64,000 bases of DNA from Paenibacillus sp. H1-7 (GTDB taxonomy: Bacteria; Bacillota; Bacilli; Paenibacillales; NBRC-103111), in NCBI RefSeq assembly GCF_022354825.1, contig NZ_CP031168.1:5085501-5149500 (forward strand). The letters are read 5' to 3'. Below the pieces are notes generated by a model, which was not told the DNA's origin, did not search any database, and saw nothing but the letters and a program-made list of their open reading frames with translations. The position numbers and the translations under genes were made by a program. How positions within the stretch are numbered: the stretch's first letter is position 1; every line of letters starts with the position of its first letter. This document shows positions 24,779 through 33,508 of this stretch, one piece after another.

Positions 24779-26152
24779 TTAGCCTATCCCGATACCTTCG
24801 TAGTCAAAACCCATTTCACGCAAAGCCGTGGCCGGTAAAAAATTGCGGGTATCCAATATATACGGCGATTTCATCGTGTGGTAGATCCGGTTCCAATCCA
24901 ACTGACGATACTCCTTCCAATGCGTCAACAATACGAGTGCATTGGCCCGGTCAGCCGTGTCTTCCGCATCATTACAATAGTCAATTGGCAATTCACTATG
25001 CAGACGCTGAAACATGTACATTCCCTTAGGATCGTGGACTCGCACCCTTACTCCGAATTGCAGCAGGTTCTTGATGATCGTCATTGCTTGTGTTTGACGC
25101 GCGTCGTCCGTATCCGGCTTGAAGGTAAGCCCCAAAATCCCGATTGTGCTTCCATTTAAGCTTTTTAACTTGTTCTGTATCTTGTTTATACAAAATTGGT
25201 TCATTTGCTGGTTCGATTCGACGGCTGCTTTAACGATGGTAAGCTCCTTTCCGTACTTTTGGCTGGTCGCCAATAATTCACCCGTATCTTTAGGGAAGCA
25301 GCTTCCACTCCAGCCGCTGGATACCTGCAAGAATTTTTCCCCGATCCGCGAGTCGAGCCCCATGCCTCTGGCAATATCGGTTACATTCGAGCCGAGAGCT
25401 TCCGATAATCTTGCGATTTCGTTGATATAGCTAATTTTTACCGCCAAGAACGCGTTGGAGGCATACTTGATTAATTCCGCGCTTTTTGCATCGGTTTCAA
25501 AATAAACGGTTTTATGCTCATTTTTGTTTGCTGAGATCGGCAGGCGGCGCATCATTTCTTCATCATGATACAGCTTTTCAACGAACGGTCTATATAGCAC
25601 CTTCATGGTCTCTCTTGCTCTAAGGTTGGTTGTGCCGATAACAATGCGATCAGGATAAAACAGATCTTCAATCGCGAAGCCTTCCCTCAAAAATTCAGGA
25701 TTACTTATAACGGCAAACTGTTCCTCCGCTTTCAACCCCGATGTCTCTTCAATGATCCTTGCTACGAGAGCGGAAGTACCAACCGGAACGGTGGACTTGT
25801 TGACGATAACCGTAAATCGTTCCGCGTTCAGATGCTCTCCTATGGAGCGGGCTGCAGCCTTCACATAGCTCAAGTCTGCCGTGCCGTCGGCGAGGGAGGG
25901 TGTACCAACACAAATAAACACAACATCCGCAGTATGAACATCATGATACGTATCGGTTGCCTTAAGCAAGGTACCTGCTTTATCCTGTATCAGCAAATCC
26001 AGACCCGGTTCGTAGATGGGGCTCCGCCCTCCGTTAATACAATCTACCTTGTGCCGGTCAACATCGATAACGGTTGTATGATTCCCTGCTGCTGAGAATG
26101 CGGCTGCCGTTACGCTTCCGACATATCCCGAGCCTATGCATATTACATTCAC
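24779..26152 (-). CDS. ugd: UDP-glucose 6-dehydrogenase
   Basis: A 457-residue UDP-glucose/GDP-mannose dehydrogenase family enzyme of standard length. It has the NAD loop GSGYVG at residues 7-12, the catalytic-cysteine region GSCFPKDTGELL, and the C-terminal UDP-binding domain (ILGLTFKPDTDDARQT). It oxidises UDP-glucose to UDP-glucuronate with two NAD+. The start is GTG, overlapping the stop of the upstream gene in a GTGA tetranucleotide, so translation is probably coupled. It is third in the galU-uxs-ugd operon and supplies the substrate of the uxs-like product. Confidence 0.95.
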   Translation of the reverse strand: MNVICIGSGYVGSVTAAAFSAAGNHTTVIDVDRHKVDCINGGRSPIYEPGLDLLIQDKAGTLLKATDTYHDVHTADVVFICVGTPSLADGTADLSYVKAAARSIGEHLNAERFTVIVNKSTVPVGTSALVARIIEETSGLKAEEQFAVISNPEFLREGFAIEDLFYPDRIVIGTTNLRARETMKVLYRPFVEKLYHDEEMMRRLPISANKNEHKTVYFETDAKSAELIKYASNAFLAVKISYINEIARLSEALGSNVTDIARGMGLDSRIGEKFLQVSSGWSGSCFPKDTGELLATSQKYGKELTIVKAAVESNQQMNQFCINKIQNKLKSLNGSTIGILGLTFKPDTDDARQTQAMTIIKNLLQFGVRVRVHDPKGMYMFQRLHSELPIDYCNDAEDTADRANALVLLTHWKEYRQLDWNRIYHTMKSPYILDTRNFLPATALREMGFDYEGIGIG

Positions 26153-27129
26153 GCCCGTTCCCCTCCGTCCGATCCGCTCAGCTGTGAACGGTATATATCA
26201 ATGGTTCGTATTAGCCCTTCCTCTAGTGTAATTTGCGGCTTCCAGCCGAGGAGTCTTATCGCTTTATCAATAACCGGACGGCGAACCTTGGGATCATCCT
26301 TCGGGAGACTGTGGAACGTAATGCGGCTGTTTGATCCGGCCAGCTTCTTAACAAGCTCCGCAACGTGCAATACGGAATACTCATCGGGATTTCCAACGTT
26401 AATGATTTCTCCCGTAGCCGAATCCTTTCCCATCATAAGCATGAGCCCATCTAAAGTGTCATCCACATAGCAAAAGGACCTTGTCTGGCTTCCGTCCCCA
26501 TATACCGTAATATCTTGTCCGCGTAGGGCCTGGTTAACAAAATTCGAAATGACTCGCCCATCGTCGTTGCGAAGGTTTGCCGAGTAGGTATTGAATATTC
26601 GCGCCACTTTGACACCGGCTCCGAATTGATGATAATACTCGTAGCAGTATACTTCACCAAGACGCTTGGCTTCATCGTAGCAAGCTCTCGGCCCCCATGT
26701 ATTGACATTGCCCCGATACGTTTCTTGTTGCGGATGTATTTCAGGATCCCCATACGCTTCACTCGTACTGGTATACAGCATCTTTGCTCCGTTGGCCTTT
26801 GCAAGCTCAAGCATATTTTTCGTTCCTATGGTGTTAACGGCAATCGTATCGAGAGCGGCGGCTTGATAAAATTTCGGAGATGCAGGTGAGGCTAGATGAT
26901 AAATTTCTTCTGCTCCTTTTAACGGCTGCAAGGTTAAAACCTCTTGAGAAACTACATCCATCCGGATAAAAGTAAAGTTTGCCTTGTTTCGTATTTCCGC
27001 AATGTTGCTTTCTCTGCCCGATAGCATATTATCGATTCCGACAACCTGGTTTCCCTCGGCCAGCAGCCTTTTGGTCAGACACGAACCGAGAAATCCTGCG
27101 GCGCCCGTCACAATGATTTTTTTCAATGG
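26149..27129 (-). CDS. NAD-dependent UDP-glucuronate decarboxylase-like protein (UDP-xylose synthase type)
   Basis: An extended SDR of about 326 residues with GAAGFLGS, the catalytic YDEAK and the UXS/epimerase segments YTSTSEAYGDP and YGDGSQTRSFCYVDD. Its closest look is the UDP-glucuronate decarboxylase group, and its position between galU and ugd fits UDP-GlcA to UDP-xylose; a 4-epimerase or dehydratase cannot be excluded. The NTYSANLRNDDGRV segment differs from the usual NTYGPRM. The likely start is the TTG at 27129 (GGGAG eight bases upstream); an alternative TTG at 27144 overlaps the galU stop. Either way translation is coupled. Confidence 0.85.
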   Translation of the reverse strand, partial: PLKKIIVTGAAGFLGSCLTKRLLAEGNQVVGIDNMLSGRESNIAEIRNKANFTFIRMDVVSQEVLTLQPLKGAEEIYHLASPASPKFYQAAALDTIAVNTIGTKNMLELAKANGAKMLYTSTSEAYGDPEIHPQQETYRGNVNTWGPRACYDEAKRLGEVYCYEYYHQFGAGVKVARIFNTYSANLRNDDGRVISNFVNQALRGQDITVYGDGSQTRSFCYVDDTLDGLMLMMGKDSATGEIINVGNPDEYSVLHVAELVKKLAGSNSRITFHSLPKDDPKVRRPVIDKAIRLLGWKPQITLEEGLIRTIDIYRSQLSGSDGGERA

Positions 27130-27140
27130 ATTCACTCCCG

Positions 27141-28019
27141 TCAATCTTTCTCGGTGCTTTCTATGGATTTATGCAAAAATAGCTTGAAATTTTCTTTCAA
27201 ATGGTCATGCTTTAAAGCCAGCTCGACGTTAGCTTGAAGAAAACCTAGCTTATCGCCCACATCATACAATTTCCCTTCGTATTGGTAAGCCCAAATGGGC
27301 TGTTCCCCTATGAGGCCCTGAAGCGCATCGGTTAGTTGAATCTCTCCGCCTACTCCAAGCCTCATTTCCTCTAAGAAATCAAATATTTTCGGATCCAAAA
27401 TATACCTTCCGATAATGGCTATATTGGAAGGGGGAGCAGCTATTGGTTTTTCAATCAAACCGGACACCAGCGTCAACTGTTTGTTTACCTGCTTACCCCG
27501 GACTATTCCGTATTTGCTTGTCTCCGACCATTTGACTCTTTGGACTGCGATAACCGATGACTGCTTCTCGTTATATATCTCGATTAACTGCTGCAAGCAC
27601 GGCACCTGACTATCGATAACCATGTCCCCTAATAAAACGGCAAAAGGCTCATCTCCTATTGCATCGCGAGCGCACCAAATAGCATGGCCTAATCCGAGTG
27701 CCTGCTCCTGCACAATATAATGAATGGTGGCCAAAGAGCTGACATTCTCAATTAAGCTTACTAGATCCTGTTTGTTACGCTCTTTCAAATAGATTTCAAA
27801 CTCAATGTTTTTATCGAAATGATGCTGTATCGATCGTTTATTGTCACCGATGACAATGTAAATGTCATGAATTCCGGATTGCACTGCTTCTTCGACGATA
27901 TATTGAATGGTCGGCTTATCGACGATAGGAAGCATTTCTTTCGGTATGGCCTTAGTAACGGGAAGAAATCGGGTTCCAAGACCGGCAGCAGGTATAACAG
28001 CTTTGCGAATCGTTTTAAT
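27141..28019 (-). CDS. galU: UTP-glucose-1-phosphate uridylyltransferase with apparent AUU start
   Basis: A 292-residue enzyme making UDP-glucose from glucose-1-phosphate and UTP. The first conventional ATG (27935) would delete the essential nucleotide loop. The frame stays open upstream and encodes IRKAVIPAAGLGTRFLPVTK, which matches the family N terminus. The codon aligning with the usual Met1 is ATT at 28019, preceded by AAGGGAGGGAG at about five bases; no ATG, GTG or TTG fits. AUU initiation is rare and known mainly for infC, where it limits expression. It is the first gene of the galU-uxs-ugd operon, divergent from GT2 genes. A sequencing error or mutation of an original ATG is the alternative. 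Confidence 0.88.
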   Translation of the reverse strand: MKTIRKAVIPAAGLGTRFLPVTKAIPKEMLPIVDKPTIQYIVEEAVQSGIHDIYIVIGDNKRSIQHHFDKNIEFEIYLKERNKQDLVSLIENVSSLATIHYIVQEQALGLGHAIWCARDAIGDEPFAVLLGDMVIDSQVPCLQQLIEIYNEKQSSVIAVQRVKWSETSKYGIVRGKQVNKQLTLVSGLIEKPIAAPPSNIAIIGRYILDPKIFDFLEEMRLGVGGEIQLTDALQGLIGEQPIWAYQYEGKLYDVGDKLGFLQANVELALKHDHLKENFKLFLHKSIESTEKD

Positions 28020-28199
28020 TGAAACTCCCTCCCTTCGTGATGCTCGGCTACTACCATCGTATGTAGGTAAGTGTAGTTACGACATCAGCCAATGTACGCA
28101 TGATGATAGTCTAGTAGGGATTGGTGCAAATGGCCGTGCCATATCATATGGACTCCGCATAAAACTAGAAATAACACTGTGAAGGGACGATGACTTCCG

Positions 28200-29390
28200 A
28201 TGACTATTGAAGTAAGCGTCATTATGATTACTTACAATAAATATCCGCAAAATTTGTATTCCTTATATGCACTGGAAAATCAAACCTTTAATAAGAAGAA
28301 AATGGAAGTAATAATGGTAGACGACGCCTCTACCGACAGAACGCCTAAATTGAAGCATTACCGTCCTCCCTTTCATTTTCGCTACATTCGCTGTGAGCAA
28401 AATGTCGGGAGATCCAAGGCTAAGAATATAGGTGTTGATGCAGCTCGAGGGAAAATCCTTATCATTATGGATGCAGAGATGATTCTGGACCCTGCTTATG
28501 TAGAGCAGCATTATAAACTTCATCAAGCCGACCCTAACCTGGTCGTAACAGGCTGCCTAAGACACTACAATGCATTTACGGTATTGGATAGAAAATTTAA
28601 TATCGAGCAAGTTAAGCTGCTCAGGCAATTGAATCGTCAAAAAAACCCGCGCTACAGAAGATTGCGAATCCGGAGAATTTTCAGGAAATATCCGAAAAAA
28701 AGACTGTTTACCAAAAGAAACATAGCTCAACTCAAATATAAAAAGTATGCTTACCCAGCCCCCTTCTTTCGAGAAATCATTGAACGGCATGGCACCAATT
28801 ATGAAGGCTATCATTTGGCTTATATTTTTGTAATCACTCATAATATTTCCCTCCGTCGAAGCACCTTGGACAAAATCGGTCCTTTTGATGAAGGGTTTAA
28901 AGGCTGGGGATGTGAGGATTGGGAGTTTGGTTATCGCCTGTATAAGCATGGCGTGAGAATCGTCGACAACCCGAAGGTGAGCGTATACCACCAGGAGCAT
29001 CCGCGCAGTTTCGGTGCTCAAAATAAAGACGGCCTGATCAATTACCAATATTTCTTTACGCTTCATCCCGATTTTGAAGTCGGCGTGCAGGCCTTGTGCT
29101 GGATCGGCAAAAATCTGCTTGAAGTCAATGATCTGGTCGTTGACTATAAAGCATTGGCTCGTCAATATGAGCAGCAATACCCACATCTTATCCAGTCGTT
29201 TCTCCTATTGTTTGACACGATTCTAACCTTACTGGTTAACGATATGCCCGTAACGAATCTCCTGAACGGTTCCGAGACCATGCGGGATCCGCAGTGGCGG
29301 GATGCCTTTCTGGCAGAGCTGAGTCAGTGGAAAGCATCGGGAGAGTATCTGAATTTGCTCGCGCATTTGGAATGGCTGCTAAGCAAATGA
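28200..29390 (+). CDS. Family 2 glycosyltransferase
   Basis: A 396-residue GT-A enzyme. The N-terminal VSVIMITYNKYPQN strand, VDDASTD nucleotide site and an MDAEMILD metal motif (the usual DxD region) are followed by a Lys/Arg-rich insertion (about 140-185). GWGCEDWEFGYRLYKHG supplies the ED catalytic acid pair typical of chondroitin-polymerase-like GT2 domains. It probably builds an exopolysaccharide or wall polymer from the UDP-sugars made by the divergent operon. The start has GAAGGGA 12 bases upstream, slightly far. The next GT2 gene follows after 16 bp, with its own strong site. Confidence 0.9.
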   Translation: MTIEVSVIMITYNKYPQNLYSLYALENQTFNKKKMEVIMVDDASTDRTPKLKHYRPPFHFRYIRCEQNVGRSKAKNIGVDAARGKILIIMDAEMILDPAYVEQHYKLHQADPNLVVTGCLRHYNAFTVLDRKFNIEQVKLLRQLNRQKNPRYRRLRIRRIFRKYPKKRLFTKRNIAQLKYKKYAYPAPFFREIIERHGTNYEGYHLAYIFVITHNISLRRSTLDKIGPFDEGFKGWGCEDWEFGYRLYKHGVRIVDNPKVSVYHQEHPRSFGAQNKDGLINYQYFFTLHPDFEVGVQALCWIGKNLLEVNDLVVDYKALARQYEQQYPHLIQSFLLLFDTILTLLVNDMPVTNLLNGSETMRDPQWRDAFLAELSQWKASGEYLNLLAHLEWLLSK

Positions 29391-29406
29391 TCAAGGAGGA
29401 TTAACG

Positions 29407-30393
29407 ATGCTTATCTCGGTAGTAATGGCCGTGTACAACGGCGAGAAGTATGTAGAGGAAGCAGTCCGCAGCGTATTGAACCAGACGTACCCGCACTTTG
29501 AGCTTATTATCGTGGACGACGGTTCTACGGATCGAACTTGGGAAATCCTTGAGGCCATCGATGATCCGAAGGTAAAGATCATTCATCAGGATAAGAACCA
29601 TGGCGCTGCATCTTGTCTTAACTTAGGCATCGAGCATGCTAAGGGTGATTGGATAGCGATCCATGACGCGGACGATATCAGTGAACCGAACCGGCTGGAG
29701 GAACAGGCCCTTTATCTGCAGACACACCCTGGCCGTATAGGCGTAAGCTCATTGATTGCGGGTCGAATCGGAAATGAGATTGTTGTCCACAACGAGGAAG
29801 TACATTATTACAATCTGATACTGGATCACGGGCAAATAATAAACACCCGTTTATTCAGCTGCTATTTGTGCCATGGTACGGTCGTCTTTTCGAAGAAAGC
29901 ATTCTACGCTGTCGGCCGGTATAATCCAAAATATAAAATTTCTTACGATTACGATCTGTGGTTACGACTATTTCAAATTTCCCCTATTGAGAAAATTCCA
30001 AAGGTCTTGTATCATTACCGGCTTCGCGAGGATTCCCTCGGGAAACAAGATAGAAGCAAAACCATCGCCGAATTAATGGCCATATCCTCTCAACATGTAT
30101 ACAAAAATCGGATCCGCAGAAGGAAAAGAAAGCCTGTCCTAACCATAGTCGGATCAACAAAGGGATGTTTATTCTTTAAACGGCATGTAGGTCAGAATTT
30201 TGCAAAAAAATACTATATACGTATTAATACGATAAAAGACGTAAGAAAACTAATAATACGGAACAGAAAAGGCAAGCTCAAAGCGGCAGTGCTGTTAAAC
30301 AATCCGTTTATAAACAAGGTATACGACGATCTCGTGCGAAGAGACGCCAGCTGGAGAAAGAAACTGTTCAAAATTTGGAATTATAAGTATTGA
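29407..30393 (+). CDS. Family 2 glycosyltransferase
   Basis: A 328-residue GT2 with VVMAVYNGEKYVEEAVRSVL, VDDGSTDRT, the DADD metal motif (HDADDISEPNR) and a downstream DYDLWLR acid region, which is the classic layout of family 2 transferases. The C-terminal 80 residues are basic and may contact the membrane or a nucleotide ligand. AAGGAGG lies before the ATG. It is the second gene of a two-gene plus-strand unit with the previous GT2 and converges on the epimerase gene. Donor and acceptor are unknown. Confidence 0.9.
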   Translation: MLISVVMAVYNGEKYVEEAVRSVLNQTYPHFELIIVDDGSTDRTWEILEAIDDPKVKIIHQDKNHGAASCLNLGIEHAKGDWIAIHDADDISEPNRLEEQALYLQTHPGRIGVSSLIAGRIGNEIVVHNEEVHYYNLILDHGQIINTRLFSCYLCHGTVVFSKKAFYAVGRYNPKYKISYDYDLWLRLFQISPIEKIPKVLYHYRLREDSLGKQDRSKTIAELMAISSQHVYKNRIRRRKRKPVLTIVGSTKGCLFFKRHVGQNFAKKYYIRINTIKDVRKLIIRNRKGKLKAAVLLNNPFINKVYDDLVRRDASWRKKLFKIWNYKY

Positions 30394-30445
30394 ACTCATA
30401 CAATCCCGAACCAGGAGAACATGGTCCGGGATTTTTTGCGGCTCG

Positions 30446-31513
30446 TCATTTCCAGCGGTCTTTGTTTTCAAGATAGATTTGCTCCATGATTTGGGGAGCC
30501 GGAATTCGAATGCTCCAATCCGGGTAATGACTTCGAAACTTGCTTGTATCGGTAATATACCAAATATGGTCACCCGTCCTCGATTGATTGCTATAGGAAT
30601 AGTTTAATTTTTTTCCGGTAATGTGGTGTACCCAATCGATGGCTTCCAGAATGGAGAGGTTCGAATCGCGGCCGCCGCCAAGGTTGTAAACCTCTCCTCC
30701 CCGTCTTGGATTTTGGAAGAAGGCATGAAAGGCGGCGACAACATCACTCGCATGAATGATGTCCCGCACCTGCTTCCCCTTGTATCCGAATACGGTGTAG
30801 GGGCTATTCATCATCGCACACTTGACCAGATAATTGAGGAATCCGTGAAGCTGCACTCCAGATTGTTTGGAGCCGCTCAATACGCCTCCGCGGAAACTGA
30901 CGGTTTTCAACTGAAAGTACCGGCCGTACTCCTGCACCATAATGTCCGCCGACAGCTTGGAGGCACCGAACAAGGAGTGTAAGCACTGGTCGACGCTTAG
31001 TGTTTCAGGTATTCCCATATAGTACGGATGCTCGGAATCAAGCTCCCAGCGGCTATCTTGTTCCAAGTAGGGGAGCTCGTTCGGACGGTCGCCATATACT
31101 TTGTTGGTCGAGGTAAAAATAAACACGGCTTCCGGACAGTAACTCCGCATCATTTCAAGCAGATTCAGTGTCCCGCTAGCATTAATATGGAAATCTGTGA
31201 ACGGCTCTCTGGCAGCCCAGTCATGCGACGGCTGTGCGGCGGTATGAATGATGAGCTCAATATCTTCCCCGTACGATTGAAAAATGCCCGCAAGTGCCCC
31301 GGTGTCCCTGATATCCGCGTCATAATGGACATATTTCGCTCCTAAGCTGTTCTCCAGCCGAGTGCGGTTCCACTTCGTCGTCCCCTCCGCGCCAAAAAAA
31401 TCTTGACGCATATTGTTGTCAATACCAATGACACGGTAGCCCAAACCGGCATAAAATTCGGCAGCTTCGGAGCCGATCAGTCCCGCGGAACCTGTTATCA
31501 CAACTACAGACAT
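30446..31513 (-). CDS. NAD-dependent sugar-nucleotide epimerase (CDP-paratose 2-epimerase-like)
   Basis: A 355-residue extended SDR with the cofactor loop GSAGLIGS and a FTSTNKVYGD segment, like CDP-paratose/tyvelose 2-epimerases. The usual YxxxK reads FGASK, with Phe where Tyr is expected; a similar SLFGASK pattern is recalled from this subfamily, so it may still be active. HTAAQPSHDWA and YNLGGGRDSN are also family-like. The start, with GGAGG seven bases upstream, lies 10 bp inside the GT61 gene, so the two are coupled. It probably provides a modified sugar for the surface glycan. Confidence 0.85.
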   Translation of the reverse strand: MSVVVITGSAGLIGSEAAEFYAGLGYRVIGIDNNMRQDFFGAEGTTKWNRTRLENSLGAKYVHYDADIRDTGALAGIFQSYGEDIELIIHTAAQPSHDWAAREPFTDFHINASGTLNLLEMMRSYCPEAVFIFTSTNKVYGDRPNELPYLEQDSRWELDSEHPYYMGIPETLSVDQCLHSLFGASKLSADIMVQEYGRYFQLKTVSFRGGVLSGSKQSGVQLHGFLNYLVKCAMMNSPYTVFGYKGKQVRDIIHASDVVAAFHAFFQNPRRGGEVYNLGGGRDSNLSILEAIDWVHHITGKKLNYSYSNQSRTGDHIWYITDTSKFRSHYPDWSIRIPAPQIMEQIYLENKDRWK

Positions 31514-32565
31514 GACAATACCTCCAGTAAACGTCTCGGATCAATTGAAAGATTGTCGAATCCCGACCAAAAATTGTTCGGATTTTCTCTAGTTCCGACA
31601 ATCATGTGGTAATCCAATCCCATAAGTCTGCTAAGCATCCAATAATGCGGCTCCATAAAGCTCGGCGGGAATAGTTCAATGACGTGCGTTTCCGGCTGAC
31701 AGAACACAAGATTGGCAAGCCCGGCGCCATGTGCGGCCACAATGATTTTGGCATTATAAAACAATCTAATTTGCTGCTCCAATGGCAAAGCCTCCAGCTC
31801 GATGCTGATAAAGCCGCATTGCGATAACAAACCGAAGATGGCATCTTCATTGACTATTTTTCTATAATGCTTCCGCCGGATATAAATCCTCTCAAATGTC
31901 AGCCCCATAGTATCGCTGGCCATATAAGGCAGAAATGTACTTCTGACATATTGACAAGACCATGCATTCGGCAAATTAACATAAGACGGCACGATTAATC
32001 TCCGTGCTGAGAGATGGAATCGGTCGTTCGGCCGAACGATTTTTTCCATCGGAATCCCGCATGCAGCAAGAGTTTTTAGCTGAAATGGAAAAGACTGGTG
32101 GTTAATGATGTATTTATCGATTGCAATCCCGGTCATTTGCAGCAGATGAATGCGTGCGATGGATTCCATCAGCCAGTGATAGTAATTTTTGGATGCCGGA
32201 TGATTGAGCATAGCCACGGTTTTATCGGTTTCGATAACGGGTGGAAGCATAGTATCCTGAAATATGGAATGTTCCGGAGCTAATTTCGCCCATTCTACCG
32301 AGACGTCCCATAGCAGCACATTATCTGGTGAAATAACGGCACGGTCTCCAAGTACTCGTCCGTCCGGAATGTCGGCAACAAAAGCCTTGTTACTGAATCT
32401 TGGTTTATCGACAAGCAGCTGCCACTCTTCCTCCTTCATCACGGAGGGGATTGGAATTTCCGGATATAGGGTGTGCAGCCTGTTTTCGTTCTGCGTATGG
32501 TTGATCCACTCCAAGGTAGATTCGTAGTAACTTGAAGGAGGTATCCTTTTGCTTGAATCCATCAT
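31504..32565 (-). CDS. Family 61 glycosyltransferase (DUF563)
   Basis: A protein of about 353 residues with the GT61/DUF563 signatures NYYHWLMESIARIHLL and AAHGAGLANLVFCQPETHV followed by ELFPP. Bacterial GT61 enzymes occur in capsule and exopolysaccharide loci; eukaryotic relatives transfer xylose or GlcNAc. Because the neighbouring operon may make UDP-xylose, xylosyl transfer is an attractive but unproven idea. The start near 32565 is chosen because AAAGGAG lies 11 bases upstream; the frame is open to 32634. It overlaps the epimerase gene downstream. Confidence 0.88.
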   Translation of the reverse strand: MMDSSKRIPPSSYYESTLEWINHTQNENRLHTLYPEIPIPSVMKEEEWQLLVDKPRFSNKAFVADIPDGRVLGDRAVISPDNVLLWDVSVEWAKLAPEHSIFQDTMLPPVIETDKTVAMLNHPASKNYYHWLMESIARIHLLQMTGIAIDKYIINHQSFPFQLKTLAACGIPMEKIVRPNDRFHLSARRLIVPSYVNLPNAWSCQYVRSTFLPYMASDTMGLTFERIYIRRKHYRKIVNEDAIFGLLSQCGFISIELEALPLEQQIRLFYNAKIIVAAHGAGLANLVFCQPETHVIELFPPSFMEPHYWMLSRLMGLDYHMIVGTRENPNNFWSGFDNLSIDPRRLLEVLSCL

Positions 32566-32739
32566 ATTTGTTGCAACTCCTTTGACGGTCAATGGCATTT
32601 GCTTCATTATATGGACACAACCTATCAAAGACACGGCTATGGCATACCGCCATGCATTCGAGACTAAAATAGGTTCACCAATAAGTGATAGGTGTCATAA
32701 AGATAAATTGTCCCAGCAAATTGGAGGAGGAATAAAGTA

Positions 32740-33438
32740 ATGGAGCTTAAGCAGTATATGAATGGAATATCATTCTCCTTAGTTCAGCCTAGCGTGGTTC
32801 CCCATTTTCACATATATAACATGCTTGACTTTGAGCTCGCTAACACCTTATTGCCTGAGAATGATCAGCAAATGAAAGAAAGCTTATATTGGATTTGCAC
32901 TCTGCCGAGAATGTCCACTCTTGCTTTGGGAGCCATAATAAACAAAGCTGTCTCGCAGATGGATGAGCATCATGCTTTCGTTAACGTAGGAGTTTGGAAT
33001 GGCTTTACTTTTATTGCCGGGATGCAAAACAATCCGTATAAAAAGTGTATCGGAGTGGATAATTTCTCGGAATTTGGAGGTCCGCGGGAGGCATTTGAAG
33101 AGGCTTTTTCTCATCACAAGAATGAGCATCACTTATTCTATGACATGGATTATGCGGATTACTTTACTCATAAGCATAACGAACCTATTGGGTTTTATAT
33201 CTTCGACGGCCCTCACGACTACGACAATCAGTTAAAAGGGCTCCAGCTGGCCGAACCTTTTTTCACCAAAGATTGTATTATTTTGGTTGACGATACGAAT
33301 TGGGAGAACCCCCGTCAAGCTACTCTCGATTTTATTGCCAATAGCGTACACGATTACGAAATATTATTTGATGCATCTACGGCATATAACGGACATCCGA
33401 CTTTTTGGAATGGGGTCATCGTGTTACAAAGAAAATAA
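32740..33438 (+). CDS. Class I SAM-dependent methyltransferase-like protein
   Basis: A 232-residue protein. The segment VNVGVWNGFTFIAG, then CIGVDNF and IGFYIFDGPHDYDNQLKG with IILVDDTNW, is the layout of the Methyltransf_24 group (SAM loop, acidic strand end, DGxHxY). The glycine-rich SAM loop is degenerate (GVWNG). Such genes are frequent in glycan loci, where they methylate sugars. TTGGAGGAGG precedes the ATG. It stands alone on the plus strand, divergent from the GT61 gene, and ends in a shared terminator. Confidence 0.8.
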   Translation: MELKQYMNGISFSLVQPSVVPHFHIYNMLDFELANTLLPENDQQMKESLYWICTLPRMSTLALGAIINKAVSQMDEHHAFVNVGVWNGFTFIAGMQNNPYKKCIGVDNFSEFGGPREAFEEAFSHHKNEHHLFYDMDYADYFTHKHNEPIGFYIFDGPHDYDNQLKGLQLAEPFFTKDCIILVDDTNWENPRQATLDFIANSVHDYEILFDASTAYNGHPTFWNGVIVLQRK

Positions 33439-33444
33439 AGAAAA

Positions 33445-33486
33445 AAGAAACCATTTGGTCTGCTTCAAGCAGCCAAGTGGTTTCTT
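33445..33486. terminator. Shared terminator between methyltransferase and PfkB kinase genes
   Basis: The stem AAGAAACCA/TGGTTTCTT continues through TTGG/CCAA and CTGCTT/AGCAG with single-base interruptions. An A-run on the left and TTCTT on the right let it act in both directions. Confidence 0.75.
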
Positions 33487-33508
33487 CTGTAATACGGATA
33501 AGCGTTAT

